Positions 22,836 through 35,062 of a stretch of 64,000 bases of DNA are shown here, piece after piece; position 1 is the first letter of the stretch; every line of letters begins with the position of its first letter. The DNA lies in the NCBI GenBank assembly GCA_033782935.1, contig JAWQEG010002439.1, positions 1 to 64,000 of the forward strand, read 5' to 3'. A program made the translations under genes and the position numbers. The DNA is from Petrolisthes cinctipes. Its lineage: Eukaryota > Arthropoda > Malacostraca > Decapoda > Porcellanidae. The notes beneath the pieces are model-generated. The model searched no databases. It was given only the letters and a program-made list of their open reading frames with translations, and was not told where the DNA came from.

Positions 22836-25680
22836 CTGGCCTATCGACCTTGGTGTTGGTCATTAAGGCCTTTAATCTATTTTATTTTATTTATTTTTAT
22901 TTTATTTTATTTTTTATTTTTTTTTGTTATTTTATTTATTATTATTATTATTTTAAATTGAACTTCTTGCATATTATTTGATGCATTTATTTTTATTATT
23001 ATTATTATTATTATAATTATTTATATTACATTTAAACTTAAAATTAATCTTATATACTAATTGTTTTTCTTTTCTTTTTGTAACTTTATACAAAATTTAA
23101 CATCCTAGCTAATAAACTAATCTATGTACTCCTACTCAACCAATAGCTAACTAGACTAATACCTATACCAGCCAATCGCTAAACCTAGACAGACAAATCG
23201 CTAAACCTATCTTAGACAATCGCTAAACCTAGCTAATACATCATAATTTACAATATATACAACACATAATTTATAACATTCATAATTGACAAAAATACGG
23301 ACAAAATAGTAACAATAGTAATAAAAAGTCACATCACTCTGATCAGTTCGGTCTCCCTCAAGAAAATCATCAATATACCAGTCACACCACCATCCCCATC
23401 ACCTAAGAGAGCTGAGAGTGTGAAGGGGACTTTTACTGCATCGCAGTAACTTATGAGGGAAGCACGTTCCCCCACAAATCGCCGACAATGCAGGATGATA
23501 TGACTGATAGATAACACCGCATTGCAGGTGTTACAATGCGGTGGAAAACGTTTGTCTATATATGGTTCTAGGTGTGTTATCCTGGTGCAGTTGGTTCGCA
23601 CTCTTGCGAGGATTCTTTCTTCTAAACGATTGGGCCGGTTGGCAGTGGCCCAATTACCAATTTGGCCCAATTTGGTACCCAGTTGAGGCTTGATGGTAGA
23701 GATGTTAAGTCTGGTCCACTGACCTTGCTACAGAAGATTAATTGATTTCTTTCCGAGGGATAGACACGACTGTAGATCACGAGGGACGTCCCAAGTAACC
23801 TCGAGCTCTACAGCCGATTTCGCAAGTAAGTCTGCCCGTTCATTGCCATAAATACGACAATGCCCGGGCACCCAGATCAGAGTGAAGGACTTAAGTGCAA
23901 CTTATTAATGATGCGACCCTGGATTTCATTGGAAATAGTTTGACATGAGTCAATTGCCTGAAGGGCTGACTTGGAGTCTGAGAAAATTACTATTGAATTA
24001 TGACGAGAATTTAGTGCATAGTCTATAGCTTTGTCTATAGCAAAAAGTTCGGCTGTAAACACAGATGTATGTATCGGCAATCTGTACCTAAGTTCACATT
24101 CACACGAACCCACACATTCATCTGACTTGGAGCCGTCAGTGTACACGTGATGAGACCCCAGGTGACTGCGGATGATACCACCAAACAGGTGGTGTATCTC
24201 CAACTCCGGCGCCTTTTCCTTCGATGATGATAACCACGATGTGTTGACGCCGAAGTTGGGTGTCTCCCACGGTGGTATCTTGCTGATGGTAAACTTGTCG
24301 CAGTCCCCGAGGTCTATTTGTAGTTCTTCGGCTAGCTGGTGGAGGCGTACAGCCAGTGGCCTCCGTCTTCCATGGTAGAGATAATGGTGTTGTTGAAGGG
24401 AGGCACTGGCCACGTTTCCGATCTCCGACTTCCTAATGGTGGTCATATCGGTGTTAAGGGTGAGTTGCTCCCGTCGAAGTCGGAGAGGAGGTATGTTCGC
24501 CTCCACCTCCATCCTAGCTACACGTGTACACTTCAGAGCTCCCAAACACACACGTAAACATTTATTCTGGTACACATCCAATCTCCCTAGCGTTGTATCT
24601 GATGCCGATCCATACACCTGTGAGCCATAGTCTAGCTTTGTACGAATAAGGGTCTTATATACCATTAATAAAGATTTCCTGTCGGCTCCCCATGTGGTAC
24701 CTGATAGGTACTTAAGGACATTTAAAGGTTTTTCACAACGAACAAGCAAATTATTAACATGATGTGTAAAATTTAATCTTTGGTCAAAATGAATTCCTAA
24801 AAATTTAACAGAATTATGAAATGGTACCGGTTGGCCATCTAACGTTACGTTAATTTGAGGTACTCTACGTTTACTAAAAATTACTCCGGTACACTTAGGA
24901 ACGGAAAACTTAAAGCCCCACTGTAAGGCCCATTGGTGGACAGAATCAAGCGCTGCTTGAATCCGTCCTACTGAAAACTGTGCATTACGTGACGAGTGCC
25001 ACATTGCACAATCATCAGCATACAACGAGTCTTTAAGATTCCTGGGAACTAGAGCTGATGACAGAATATCATTGATCATGATGTTAAAAAGTGTTGGACT
25101 AAGCACGCTTCCCTGTGGCACCCCGTTCTCTTGGACAAAAATGTCCGATGTTACGTTACAGGGAAGGGTGACAGAAAAAGATCTGTCACGCAAAAAGTTG
25201 TTGATGAAAATGGGCAAATTACCTCTTAAACAATAACCGTGAAGCTTCATCAGAATACCGTGTTGCCATGTGATGTCATAGGCTTTATGGATGTCCAAGA
25301 ACACCCCTACCATGAATTCTTTATTGGCAAAAGCCCTTGAAATGCAATGTTCCAGGTTCATCAAGTGATCAACTGTGCTCCGGTGTTTCCGGAAGCCACA
25401 TTGTCGATCACTCAATAAACCCTTCGCTTCTAAAACAAAAAGTAGCCTATTATTTATCATTCTTTCCATGACTTTACAGAGGCAAGAAGTCAACGCAATA
25501 AGTCGAAATGAACTGGGATTCACAAGACGACCAGACTGTTTAGGTATCGGTATGACCCACGCAAAGTGCCATGAGTTTGGGAAGGTGTTAGACACCCAAA
25601 TCTCATTATACACTGGTTGCCAACCCGGGTTGATCGAGTGGCATAAATAGAAGACGCCTGTGAGCATATAATCTCTCTAA
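22801..25680 (-). mobile_element. Degenerate non-LTR retrotransposon with RNase H, I-clade-like
   Basis: Minus-strand LINE: 5'-truncated reverse transcriptase near 25680, RNase H around 24150-23770, a C-terminal zinc-knuckle-like region, an A/T-rich 3' stretch (22880-23330) and a poly(A) tail seen as the T run at 22801-22835. RNase H inside the ORF plus a CCHC-like tail is typical of I-type elements; the clade is inference. Confidence 0.85.
23329..25667 (-). pseudogene. LINE reverse transcriptase-RNase H ORF, broken
   Basis: The main ORF (25667-23877, 596 aa) has the RT blocks 'RLIALTSCLCK', 'QCGFRKHRSTVDHL', 'GVPQGSVLSP' and YADD, then RNase H blocks 'YTDGSK', 'FTAELFAI' and 'FSDSKSALQA'. 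It stops at 23877 just before the last RNase H block. That block reads on in another frame ('WVPGH', 'YGNERAD'), so a frameshift lies near 23880. The new frame then meets an in-frame TAG at 23728-23730. The tail (23670-23329) keeps a C-x2-C-x8-H-x4-C pattern around 'CNTCNAVLSISHIILHC'. The RT front (GPDG block) is missing. A dead copy. Confidence 0.9.
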
Positions 25681-25967
25681 AGTTAGCTCAAGTCTAACCT
25701 AACCCAAAACATATTTGTGAAACTGTACTCATTCGGGATATCAATAAATTGTGCAAACTACAGACGCTTGCTACCTCTCCTACACCATATAATTATAGAA
25801 AACCATATAATTAAAATCAAACTCCGAAGAGACGCCAAAGACTAATAAAAAGACAAAGACCACGAACCAGTCACCAGCTAACACACATCATCAATCATCA
25901 CGTGTCTGAAGTAAGTAAGGTCTTTCTTGCCCCAGAACATGGATACATATTTTGGATTGCGAGTGTA

Positions 25968-26188
25968 CAGTCACGGGCATAAGTTTCTTTACCCCCATGG
26001 AGAGAATGAGGTCGAAGTTGTGGTTGGAGAAGGGTTAGGCAAACCCTGAACACCTCTAATGACATGAAGCATCATCCCAACATTATGAACTGGTCCATTT
26101 TTGTTCGTCTAGCGGCTCTAGTCCATATCCAACTACGACTTCGACCTAACTCTCGCCAGAGGGGTAAAGAAACTTATGCTCGTGACTG
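25968..26188. mobile_element. TA-flanked MITE
   Basis: Ends 'CAGTCACGGGCATAAGTTTC' and 'GAAACTTATGCTCGTGACTG', with TA on both sides. The outer bases match 4600-4748. Confidence 0.88.
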
Positions 26189-26410
26189 TACATATTACTA
26201 TCTCACCAAAGTATATACCTTCTTGAATTCGATACTGTATCACAATAGCTGCGTGCTACAACTTCACATACTACACTAAAGAATAAATTACCTTTTTTTA
26301 AATACACTATAATTACATTTTGTTATATTCCATACTTACCTTTCAGTGTTGACAGACTGAGGGTATGGATTGCATCATCCAATAATGAATACAGGTGGGC
26401 TGGTACTGTA

Positions 26411-26621
26411 CACTCAGATACCATAATAGTCTCTAGCCCACCTGAGTCGAAGCCCGAGACCTGAAGCATGCGGTTTCTGGATGACAGCCCACACAAACCA
26501 TCAAAGGCCACACACATCTCGAACCAATGGAGGTTTTGGGTGGGCTGTCATCCAGAAACCGCCTGATTCAGATCTCGGGCTTCGACTCAGGTGGGCTAGA
26601 GACTATTATGGTATCCGAGTG
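26411..26621. mobile_element. TA-flanked palindromic MITE
   Basis: Starts 'CACTCAGATACCATAATAGT' and ends 'ACTATTATGGTATCCGAGTG'. The pairing runs inward over about 95 bp per side ('AGCCCACCTGAGTCGAAG', 'TTTCTGGATGACAGCCCA'), leaving only a short loop. The strong hairpin is the clearest in the window. Confidence 0.9.
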
Positions 26622-26639
26622 TACAGCGCACAGTACATT

Positions 26640-27520
26640 ATATAGTATCCTACATAAGGTGTCTCTAATGAGGAGTTGATTCATAATGTAGGCTACAGAT
26701 CCATGCAATATTAACATAAATAGTAGGTTTACTTTTGCAACCATCGATCCACTTATTATAATTATCTATTTATTTATTTATGTCCTCATTTTTAGGGAAG
26801 CGGTGAAACTTGATAGCCTTATTTTTTTTCACCTTCTTAGACTGAACAATCCTCTTACTGAAGAATGGGCTATGACAGCGTGCATAGTGAGGGAGATCCA
26901 ATGTTGCTAAAATATTCGTTGCTCAGTAGGCGGGCCAGATCGAAAATAGACTGGTTTCATAATAGCATACCTTGGCCCCCCAGCCAATGCAGCAGGGTTG
27001 CATAATATTTCCTACGTTTGGATGATTCGAGCCAAAACCGTACGTGGTTAGGGTAGGTCAGGTCTGGCAAGTTAGGGTGACTTACGAGTCAAATGAGCTG
27101 GTAAAGACAATGAGACTATTTTCAAGACTATCATATGGCTACTTTTATCGCTATAATCTAGGCGCAAATTTCCTTCATTTTGGCCCAGCACTTCTGTCTG
27201 CTGAGCTGCCAATAAAAACTCGTATCATATTATATAAAATTATTCCAAGGGTTTGCTGTTAGCTTCTTAAATCATATACCATTGCACTACATGTATAAAA
27301 CCAGGCCTTCTCTCTAGGTGGCACTGACCCAATCTGCTGGGCCAATCATTTCCCAGATTTATTGTGACGTCACTCTAGGTGAGCGGCCGAGTGACCATGA
27401 AACTAACTTGTGAAGCTATATTTACCTTGAAATATACAGCCGGGATACGTGGTCCGCTAAGTGGTCAATATTTAGTCAGATGCTGGCTAACCATGTATAC
27501 TCTATGAATCCTGCCTGTAA
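26640..27520. other. No gene seen
   Basis: Non-repetitive DNA with short ORFs only and no family resemblance. Confidence 0.4.
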
Positions 27521-27527
27521 CATTGTA

Positions 27528-27737
27528 TAGCCACAATCAAATAACCAACGACACTTTCCTTCCATCGTGCAAATAAATTAGTATCATATCAATATATAAT
27601 CATACAACACCTTACGTCAACTCAACCCCATCAAATATTATTATGAGGTGTTGTAAGATCATACATGTGTTGTTGTTTATTACCAAGATATTTACTACGA
27701 TGGAAGGAAAGTGTTGGTGGATATTTGATTGTGGCTG
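27528..27737. mobile_element. Intact relative of split MITE C
   Basis: Same sequence and ends as 8595-8686 joined to 11267-11391, flanked by TA (27526-27527, 27738-27739). It provides the empty-site reference for the LINE insertion at 8687. Confidence 0.9.
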
Positions 27738-27814
27738 TACTGTACAGTATTTAACCAGTGGACTGTCAGCGTAAACTATATTGTATGCACACTTTGGGAC
27801 AAAAGTCATGTCCC

Positions 27815-27998
27815 TTGCCACCAGAGGTCAGTGTAATATCTTTGTATGGTTGTGGTGCAGCGTTTATATTATTGTTATACATGACAATGAAGTATAAGCC
27901 CGTCTAGAGTTCCCACGAGATACTTTATATTTTGTGGAAAGTAAACCAAAACTCCACATACAAGCCAAACAAGTGATTACAGTAACCTCTGGTGGCAA
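27815..27998. mobile_element. Short inverted-repeat element
   Basis: Begins 'TTGCCACCAGAGGTCAGTGT' and ends with the near inverse 'CAGTAACCTCTGGTGGCAA'. A more diverged copy lies at 31886-32080, and a single end at 13373-13390. Confidence 0.6.
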
Positions 27999-28107
27999 CA
28001 TAGACAACTTTTGTTAAACATAATCTAACAGTCTTAGGTCGGTCTTCTGTCATTCTCAAATCGAATTTTTTTTTTTTTTTTTTTTTTTTATATACAGGAG
28101 CAGCACG

Positions 28108-29422
28108 ATGGGTGGTGTTGAGGCAGAGTATGGCAGCTGGAAGTCCCCCATCAGTAGCCACCTTGTGACCAGAAGTGGCAACAAGGTGGATGAGGAGCCC
28201 CAAGTGGACCCCGTCACTGGTACTACTTCATACTTAAATATACATATTTATGTTATACTTTTTTTTTTTCGGACTGCCAATGGAAGTAGAGTGTAAATGT
28301 CAAAATGATTTCTTTGTGTATCTCTTTGTTTTATATTCTGCATGAATCATGAAATTTTGTATAGTAAGAAAGTTTTTATAGTTATTCATGATGACAGAGA
28401 AGTGTTTATAGTCATTCATCATGATTATAAACTAAATGGAAGCTGCACAGGAGAAAAATTACACTGGGGTGCAACATTCCTTTATCTTGATTGTGAAGTA
28501 AAAGCAAAGAACATTATTTTCTTCTCCTTGAGCATAAATAAAAAGCAATAGAGATTCAGTTTCAACAAGGGATATTCATAAAATTTGTGTTATTTATATG
28601 GAATCTACTTGTTTCTTCTAATATATCAATTGGTAAGATTTATTATATGGTTCTCACTAGACGATCACGTTACAATGGGTGTCTATGAAGTCATCACAGA
28701 GGTCATTCATTGCCTTATTAATTACACTTACATCCTCTCAGTGGTGAATTGAAACTCTTCCTTCCCGCAGGCAACGTGTTCTGGAGTGAGTCTGTAAATA
28801 CTGAGGAGGGTCGAAATGCCGTCTTCTACGTCACCCCAGGTAAGTGTGTAGATACATGTACAGTACATACCAACCTTCATGAAATGTGACTTGTTGAACA
28901 CATCTCTTCAATATTTGTCGTACATCACATCCAGCACCGATACTTTCTGGAGGGAGTGTACATCAGATTTGGGAATGTGTGATAACCAGTGTGTTTTACA
29001 CGTGCAGGTAAAAGTGAGGTGATGAGGTGGACTCCCCCTGGCTATGATGTTCGTACAAGGGTAAACGAGTACGGTGGACGAGCCTTCACCGTCTACAACA
29101 ATACTGTTTTCTTCTCCCAAGTCATCGACGATGCCCTCTACAAGCAGGACGGACCAGGGTCAGTTTTGTATTCATAAATCGTATAGGTATAAGGATTGTC
29201 TAGCCTGCAACACCGTCTTCTTTCTTCCCCTTTCATTCATTATTCACATATTCGACACCAGACCAGACACCCAGCCTTCTCGTCTTACTTCTCCGTCCAA
29301 GAAGAGGTATGCTGACGGTGTCTACTGGCCACTGAAGAAGGCCCTGGTGATGGTGGTGGAGGATCACGAACAAGGGGGACGCGAGACAGTGACGGCCCTG
29401 ATGGCAGTGGATATCAACACTG
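28108..29422 (+). CDS. S9-family (prolyl oligopeptidase type) serine peptidase, 5' part
   Basis: Four coding exons: 28108-28219, 28771-28839, 29008-29158 and 29262-29422, all with GT/AG borders and joining in frame to 164 residues. The ATG exon starts at 28098 after a T-rich acceptor, so a 5'-UTR intron lies upstream. The protein opens 'YGSWKSPISSHLV' and later reads 'NVFWSES', 'GYDVRTRVNEYGGRAFTV', 'YKQDGPG' and 'KKRYADGVYW'. These match the N-terminal beta-propeller of the widespread S9 peptidases best known from bacteria and some invertebrates, annotated as dipeptidyl or acylaminoacyl peptidase-like. The hydrolase domain with Ser/Asp/His is not found downstream before genes on the other strand begin, so this is a truncated gene, a pseudogene 5' end, or a gene with a very long next intron. 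Confidence 0.82.
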
Positions 29423-29439
29423 GTATACTGGGCCTGAGT

Positions 29440-30375
29440 GGGTCCTCATAAGGCTGGAGATGGATATGAACATTGCAGCAGGAAAAGAGAAGGTGATCGA
29501 GAGGAGGGACAGCAAGCATGAAGGAAATAATAAAAGGAAATGAGGGACAGTGTAAGAGCCAAAAGGGATTGACTCAGGACTGGTTGACGAATTGCCGTGT
29601 TTAAATTAATTATACTGGTGAAAAATCTGCTCAAAACTGCCACCGTTTCCATTTAACTAAGCATATACTGTATTATACTTTCTTCCTTAGCCATACATCC
29701 GAAGGTATTTGCCATTTATGGTAATGTTTTATCAATAATAGAGCCTGCTTGACTTTCTTCAGTGAACTTGAGTTGAGGAGAAAAGATAGAGAAAGAAAGA
29801 AAAAGAACAATTTAGCTACAGCCTACTGGGCTCAGGCCCTAATAAGGCTGGAAATATAGAAGTAATAAAAAGAAATATGCATAAACTAAAGATGGAAGAA
29901 GAAAATAACAAACACAGTTGGAAATCTAAAGATAGAAGAACAAATTACAAAGCAGACAGCAAACACAGAAAACCATATACAGAGTAAGAGACACAAGCAA
30001 GAGATGATTCCACTGAGTGCCTCTGGGGACATCATGCCAGTCTTCATCACTGTCCAACACAACTTTTCATACAAAAGACCCTTGAGCCAAGACCCTCGTA
30101 AGGCGGGAGGCAGGACGAAGTACAGTTACGGAGGGACGGCCGAAGAATCGAAAAGAACTGACTCATGATCACTGATTGATTTATTGATAATTGGCGCCGC
30201 AACAGCAAGGTCATATGGCACCCGAGAAAGAAGGTGACTGAGAGGTGGGACAGTAAGCACAAAAGGTAACATGAAAAAAAGGGACAGTTGGAGAAATTAA
30301 AACCCCTTTTAGTCGCCTTTTACAACAAGTAGCGATACTGGGGAGGTATTCATAGCCCCCTACCCCAGGGAGTGA
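29440..30375 (+). repeat. Cluster of SINE-like repeat pieces
   Basis: Three partial copies: 29440-29580 ('GGGACAGCAAGCATGAAGGA'), about 29810-30160 ('TAGCTACAGCCTACTGGGCT') and 30165-30375 ('GGCGCCGCAACAGCAAGGTC' through 'TTTTAGTCGCCTTTTACAAC'). They follow directly on exon 4 of the peptidase gene. Related pieces lie at 35995-36085 and 39410-39700. Confidence 0.6.
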
Positions 30376-30660
30376 CTCAGGATCAAAGGTGTGTCAGACA
30401 GACAGAATAACAGAACCACTATCATGGCTGTGAAGGTGAACACATCACATACAAATAGTCTTATAACTCTGCTCTGTAATCTCATTCAAACTCAAGGGAA
30501 TAAAAGGATATGTCCAAATGTGCTATACCAATATGATGCTTTTTTTTTTTTAACCATTCTGTTTTGCTGTAGCTAATGGTATTGTTCACAGCCATTCTTA
30601 CTGAGGCCAAATGTGATTATTGGAAGGGTGCCAACAAGGTGTTATGAGTACATCATCCAA

Positions 30661-31436
30661 TCAGATGCAATATCGAATATCGTGGACTAACTTCCCATCA
30701 TCTTCACTCTCTTCCATACTATCCTCTGCTGCCTCAAAGTCTAGAAACCCAACTTCCTCCTCTTGCTCACTATCTTCCTTATCCTTGTTACTGTTATCTC
30801 CTTCCTCTTTACTATCTTCTTTATCCTTGTCACTGTTATCTTCTTCCTCTTCACGATCTTCCTTATCCTTGTCACTGTCATCTCCCTCCTCATCTTCATC
30901 ATCCTTATGACCATATTCTTTACTTAAGTATTTTCTATTTTTCATGAGTGGTTTACTAGTCTGCTCATCTTCACTATCATCAACAATATTCTCCTCTAAA
31001 TCACTTATCCCCTCCTCTATTTCATCATCATCTATCCCTCCACATTCATCAGTTCCTTCATCATCCATCTCTCCATACTCATACCCATTTTCCTCAATGT
31101 TGTTCTTATCCATCAGCTGTTTATCTTCTTCGGTGTTGCTATCTTCCTTCTGCTTGCTGGCATCATTAGTTACAATCTCCTTTCCTTCCATATGTTTCCG
31201 ACTTCCTTTACGGTCCACCTCCTCTGTTTTCTTGCTGTTCCTTATCTTCATTACTACTTTTCTTGACTTCTTTCTCCTCTTCCTGTTCTCCATCATAATT
31301 TTTTCTTCTTTCTTTTCTTTATCATGTTTCTTTTCTGCATTATCACTGACTTCCTTTTCTTTTTGTTTCACCTCAATGTCCACATTCTGATCACTTTCCT
31401 TCTCTTCCTTACAATCTTCTGCATCCTCTTTATCAG
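30661..31436 (-). CDS. Charged Lys/Asp/Glu-rich hypothetical protein, likely last exon
   Basis: Open minus-strand frame ending at TGA 30661-30663. The front half is Lys/Arg-rich ('KKHDKEKKEEK', 'NRKRRKKSRK'). The back half is acidic, with three imperfect copies of 'DNSDKDKEDSKEEG'. The first ATG-like start in this frame is actually GTG (31383), and the frame stays open upstream to a possible acceptor 'CTACAG/CTGATAAAG' at 31436, so this is probably a 3' exon. No earlier exon was recognised. Composition resembles disordered nuclear or nucleolar proteins, but low complexity alone cannot show function. The plus-strand Ser-rich frames over it are shadows. Confidence 0.45.
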
Positions 31437-31499
31437 CTGTAGTTATTATTGTATATAATATTGTACAGTATATGCAAAGATAAGGTGATACTCTCTAGT

Positions 31500-31626
31500 A
31501 GTCAAATTGAGCTGCTACAGTATACTCCCAACTAGAAAACACACTACTTTAGTAAATGAGTAGGGGATTTGTTTTTTTGGCACAGTTTGGAAAAATCAAT
31601 AACCATCCAATCAGACCATTTCCTTA
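31500..31626. mobile_element. Decayed TTAA-type MITE
   Basis: Contains 'GGCACAGTTTGGAAAAATCA' and ends with CCATTTCCTTAA. Only one end is clear. Confidence 0.4.
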
Positions 31627-31885
31627 AATTATTTGAAAAAACATAAACCCATTCCCAGCAGTTGGCCCAAAAAGTGATGACATAGTTTCCCCAAGATAAT
31701 TATCACTACTTGCACTGGTCATTATAGATAGTGATGGTCCTGACCTTAGTTTTGTTTTAATTACCTACCATCTATGAAGATTGTAACCATCATCCTTATG
31801 CTCACATATCTAAACATTTTGAATGCCTGCCATCAGTTGTCAAGATAACCGTTCACTCTAAGACTAAAGTTAACTTTAATGTTCA

Positions 31886-32080
31886 TTACCATCAGAGGGC
31901 ACTGTGATCACATGGCTTGCTTGACGACTTTCTGCTTACATGTACTTTTCACACACAAACATTATCATGGTTCTTGTTGGAACTCTAGATGGGTTTATGC
32001 TCCACATTCATGTATGGATAATGAAAACAATGAGCATACTGCAACACAAACCAAGCAATTATACTGACATCTGGTGGGAA
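31886..32080. mobile_element. Diverged relative of 27815-27998
   Basis: 'ACCATCAGAGGGCACTGTGA' faces 'TATACTGACATCTGGTGGGA' in inverted orientation. Confidence 0.45.
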
Positions 32081-32431
32081 TGGACAGAACTTTAGTCCTA
32101 GACTATATATGACGGTGGTGTGAAATTACAGTCTCTTGTTCTGTAGTTCTGTTCTGGCATAAGGGGATAATCTCATTCTGATTTCTCCAACTACATCAGG
32201 AAATAAATGACCCCAATGTTAATAATAGGATATCTGTTTCATGGCATAGCATCCCCTGAAAAGTGACTCCTAATTCCTGGATGGCAAACTGTTACCAGGC
32301 AACACTGACCTTAATGATATTGTCTGTGGACCTTTCCTGCCAGACACACAGAAGGAGAATCTAGAGCAGCTCTACTGGCATTATAAAGTAAATGGTACTG
32401 CTGGGGTGGTGACAGGAGTTGTATTACCATG

Positions 32432-32600
32432 TACTATGGGGAGGTCATATACTTTTGGTACATGAAAGTGCCTTGATTCATCCAAAGTATGCCAGGAAAC
32501 AAAACTACAGTATATGAACAAAAATAATGGTGGCTCGTTACTTGGAATCAATTGGAGGAATCAGGTGCTCCAGATTTACAACACTGTATGACCCACTCAA
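32432..32600. mobile_element. TTAA-type hairpin MITE, inverted and worn
   Basis: Carries 'CTTGATTCATCCAAAGTATG' and 'CAATTGGAGGAATCAGGTGC' in the reverse of the usual order. The terminal TTAA is not preserved. A related hairpin trace lies at 32165-32290. Confidence 0.55.
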
Positions 32601-32640
32601 GTTCATTCGCCTTACAATATTTGATTTACTTTATACAGTA

Positions 32641-33586
32641 CACCTCGGTCTCGTATAGAACGTCCAATAGGTCGATAGAAGACGTCGTTTTATGTGAAAT
32701 CGTTCTATGTGATACACGTATCCTATGGGGAAAACGACAATTGGTCGATCAGTCACCAAAATTGTCCCTGAAATTAACATAAAATACTTTTCAAGGTTTT
32801 TCTTGCCTTAATCCTACAGGGATGTATGTAAAATGCATTTTACAATTCGTATTAAGGTTTTCGCAGGCGACTCATGTAACTGAGACCGTGAGACGAGTCG
32901 GCGGCATCCGTGGTGGTGGAGGTGGTAGGGGGGGAGATAGCGTGTGATCATCGTTTGTTTTCTTTTATTAACCATACGCTGGTGTTTCCTTCTCCTTTCT
33001 CTTTCCAAGAAATAACTTCTTTATATCGAAGGATATGGCCTTCCGTTTTGTAAATGCAGGACCTGGCATGATTGAGTGTTGAAGCTGGTGGTTAACTCGT
33101 AATCACTAAAAACGAGCGAGTCAAACACGAAATTTCCCTAACTTCAACTTTAGAATGTCCCATTATGCCTCAATAATTCCCTGTTTACTCTTGAACATTG
33201 ACGGTCTTTTTGGTATTTCTTCTGGTAAGACTTTCCCTGTTTACTTTTGAACAATCTTTATATAATTTCCCCGTGTGTATTTCAAAATTCCCTAAAACAG
33301 AGAAATTTCCTTGCTCCTGGCAACACTGGGTAGGGGGAAAGAGCGGGAGAAGTGGTGGCAACACATTCACTCACACTGTGCAGACGCCAGTGATATCATT
33401 TCCTGGCACGTTCATTATAATTTCGCTCGTTTTGTATAAGAACTCCTCGGATTTGCTTAACTTATTTTCGCCACCCGTTCTATATGGATGCAATCGTTTT
33501 ATAAAATAATTTTAAGCTAATATTTTGGTCGCTCGTTCTATACGAGAATCGTTCTATGTGAACACGTTCTATATGAGACCGAGGTG
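32641..33586. mobile_element. TA-flanked 946-bp pogo/Tigger-like non-autonomous element
   Basis: Ends 'CACCTCGGTCTCGTATAGAA' and 'TTCTATATGAGACCGAGGTG', with TA on both sides (32639-32640, 33587-33588). Subterminal repeats 'CGTTCTATGTGA' occur near both ends. No transposase ORF is seen. The ends resemble pogo/Tigger elements in style, which is an inference. Confidence 0.82.
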
Positions 33587-33589
33587 TAT

Positions 33590-34970
33590 ATGGACCTTAA
33601 AATAAATATCATCTCATTAATACAGAGGTACAGACATTGATAACTTTATGAGAGTAAATTCAGCAAGAAGTTTTTCATCTCAAATTCATTCAATTGATCT
33701 TTATGAATCATAGATAGAGGAGAAAACAAGGGCAGTGACTGGACTTTTGTGCATGACAGTACACAGGGACTTGTAAGGCTGTGATTACAACAGATAAAAG
33801 AAAACTATTAGAAACTTTGTGGATGTCACTCTTAGCTGAGGAGGAATTCATTAACAATACAGAGGGGAAAAGACTTAAAAGTAAGAGGGGAGTTAATTCC
33901 CTCCTTCATAATCTTGAAAGGAGTTGCCAGATTCACCAGATGAATTCGATGGGTGAAGGGTTGCAATAAGAACAATTCCATTTTTTTTTATAATTTTCTT
34001 AAACTAAATATAAAAGGCTGAGGTCCATTCATTTCTTCATTATTTTAATAGATAGTTGAGCTACTTTCCAAAGTATGATTTTGTGCAATAAGGTGGTTTA
34101 TAACAATTGTAAAGCCACATATGTACAGTAGAGTCATCCCGACAGTCATATCTGAATTATTTTCAGTGTTCATACTTAACACATCTTGGAACCGACATGC
34201 CAGTCGTTGCATATCGAGTTAATGAATGTTTTTGCAGGTCACAAAACAATTGTATTATTAGGTCACATAAAAAGATGAAAACGCTGTTCGCCGAAATTGA
34301 ATTACACCGAAATTGACGAATGAGATTGGATAGGGCCGATGAAAGTTCCAATTTTCATACTAATTTTCATATTAATACTTTATACATATTTTCAACAGCC
34401 ACATCCTAAGTATTATGATAGCAGAGGTTATTGAAAGTCATACTAATAAATAAATGATATTAGATTGCCTATTGTATTACAAATATGAGACTGTCCCAAA
34501 GCTGAGATCATTCTCTCGGTGTCTCGGATACAAAATATTTTTTAAATAATTTTGCCGATATATTGCTAAACACAAAGTGGAAATTTTTTCTAAAAATGGT
34601 AATAATTAGTTCAGCTACACAAAATATTGTATATATTTACTTTTTCTAGTATACCCATAACATGTTCTATAAATCTTTTCATCTGGTGAATCTGGCAACA
34701 CCTTTCAAGTTTGCGAAAGAGGGAATTATAAAATTCTGAAAGGTACGAGGATGTAATGTACAGTAGAATGTATAGACAGATTATTATAAATGCACCATAT
34801 AAGGTGGAACCTATACTGATAATGTTCAATTACTGCTTTCTCAAGTCAAAATATCAGAGAATTAAAGTACAGTAATGTACTTGGGCAATGTGTTGAATAA
34901 AGATGAAACCAATGATGGAGAATTGTTGGAGCTGCAGACATATGCAGTTAGTACAGGCTATTCCTCATAT
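33590..34970. other. No gene seen
   Basis: A/T-rich DNA downstream of RagC/D. The phrase 'GCCAGATTCACCAGATGAAT' (33927) recurs inverted at about 34675-34694 with similar flanks ('CTTTCAAGTTTGCGAAAG' against 'CTTGAAAGGAGTTGCC'), marking a long-spaced inverted pair. Confidence 0.45.
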
Positions 34971-34974
34971 GGTG

Positions 34975-34980
34975 TTTATT
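34975..34980 (-). terminator. Candidate polyadenylation signal of RagC/D
   Basis: AATAAA on the minus strand, 83 bp past the RagC/D stop codon at 35063. Confidence 0.6.
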
Positions 34981-35062
34981 ATATACAAGTTGTAGGATGT
35001 GGCTGCTGTTAGACAAGGCATATATATGGGAGGGAGAGAGGGAAAGGTATAAAGAGGGTGTA

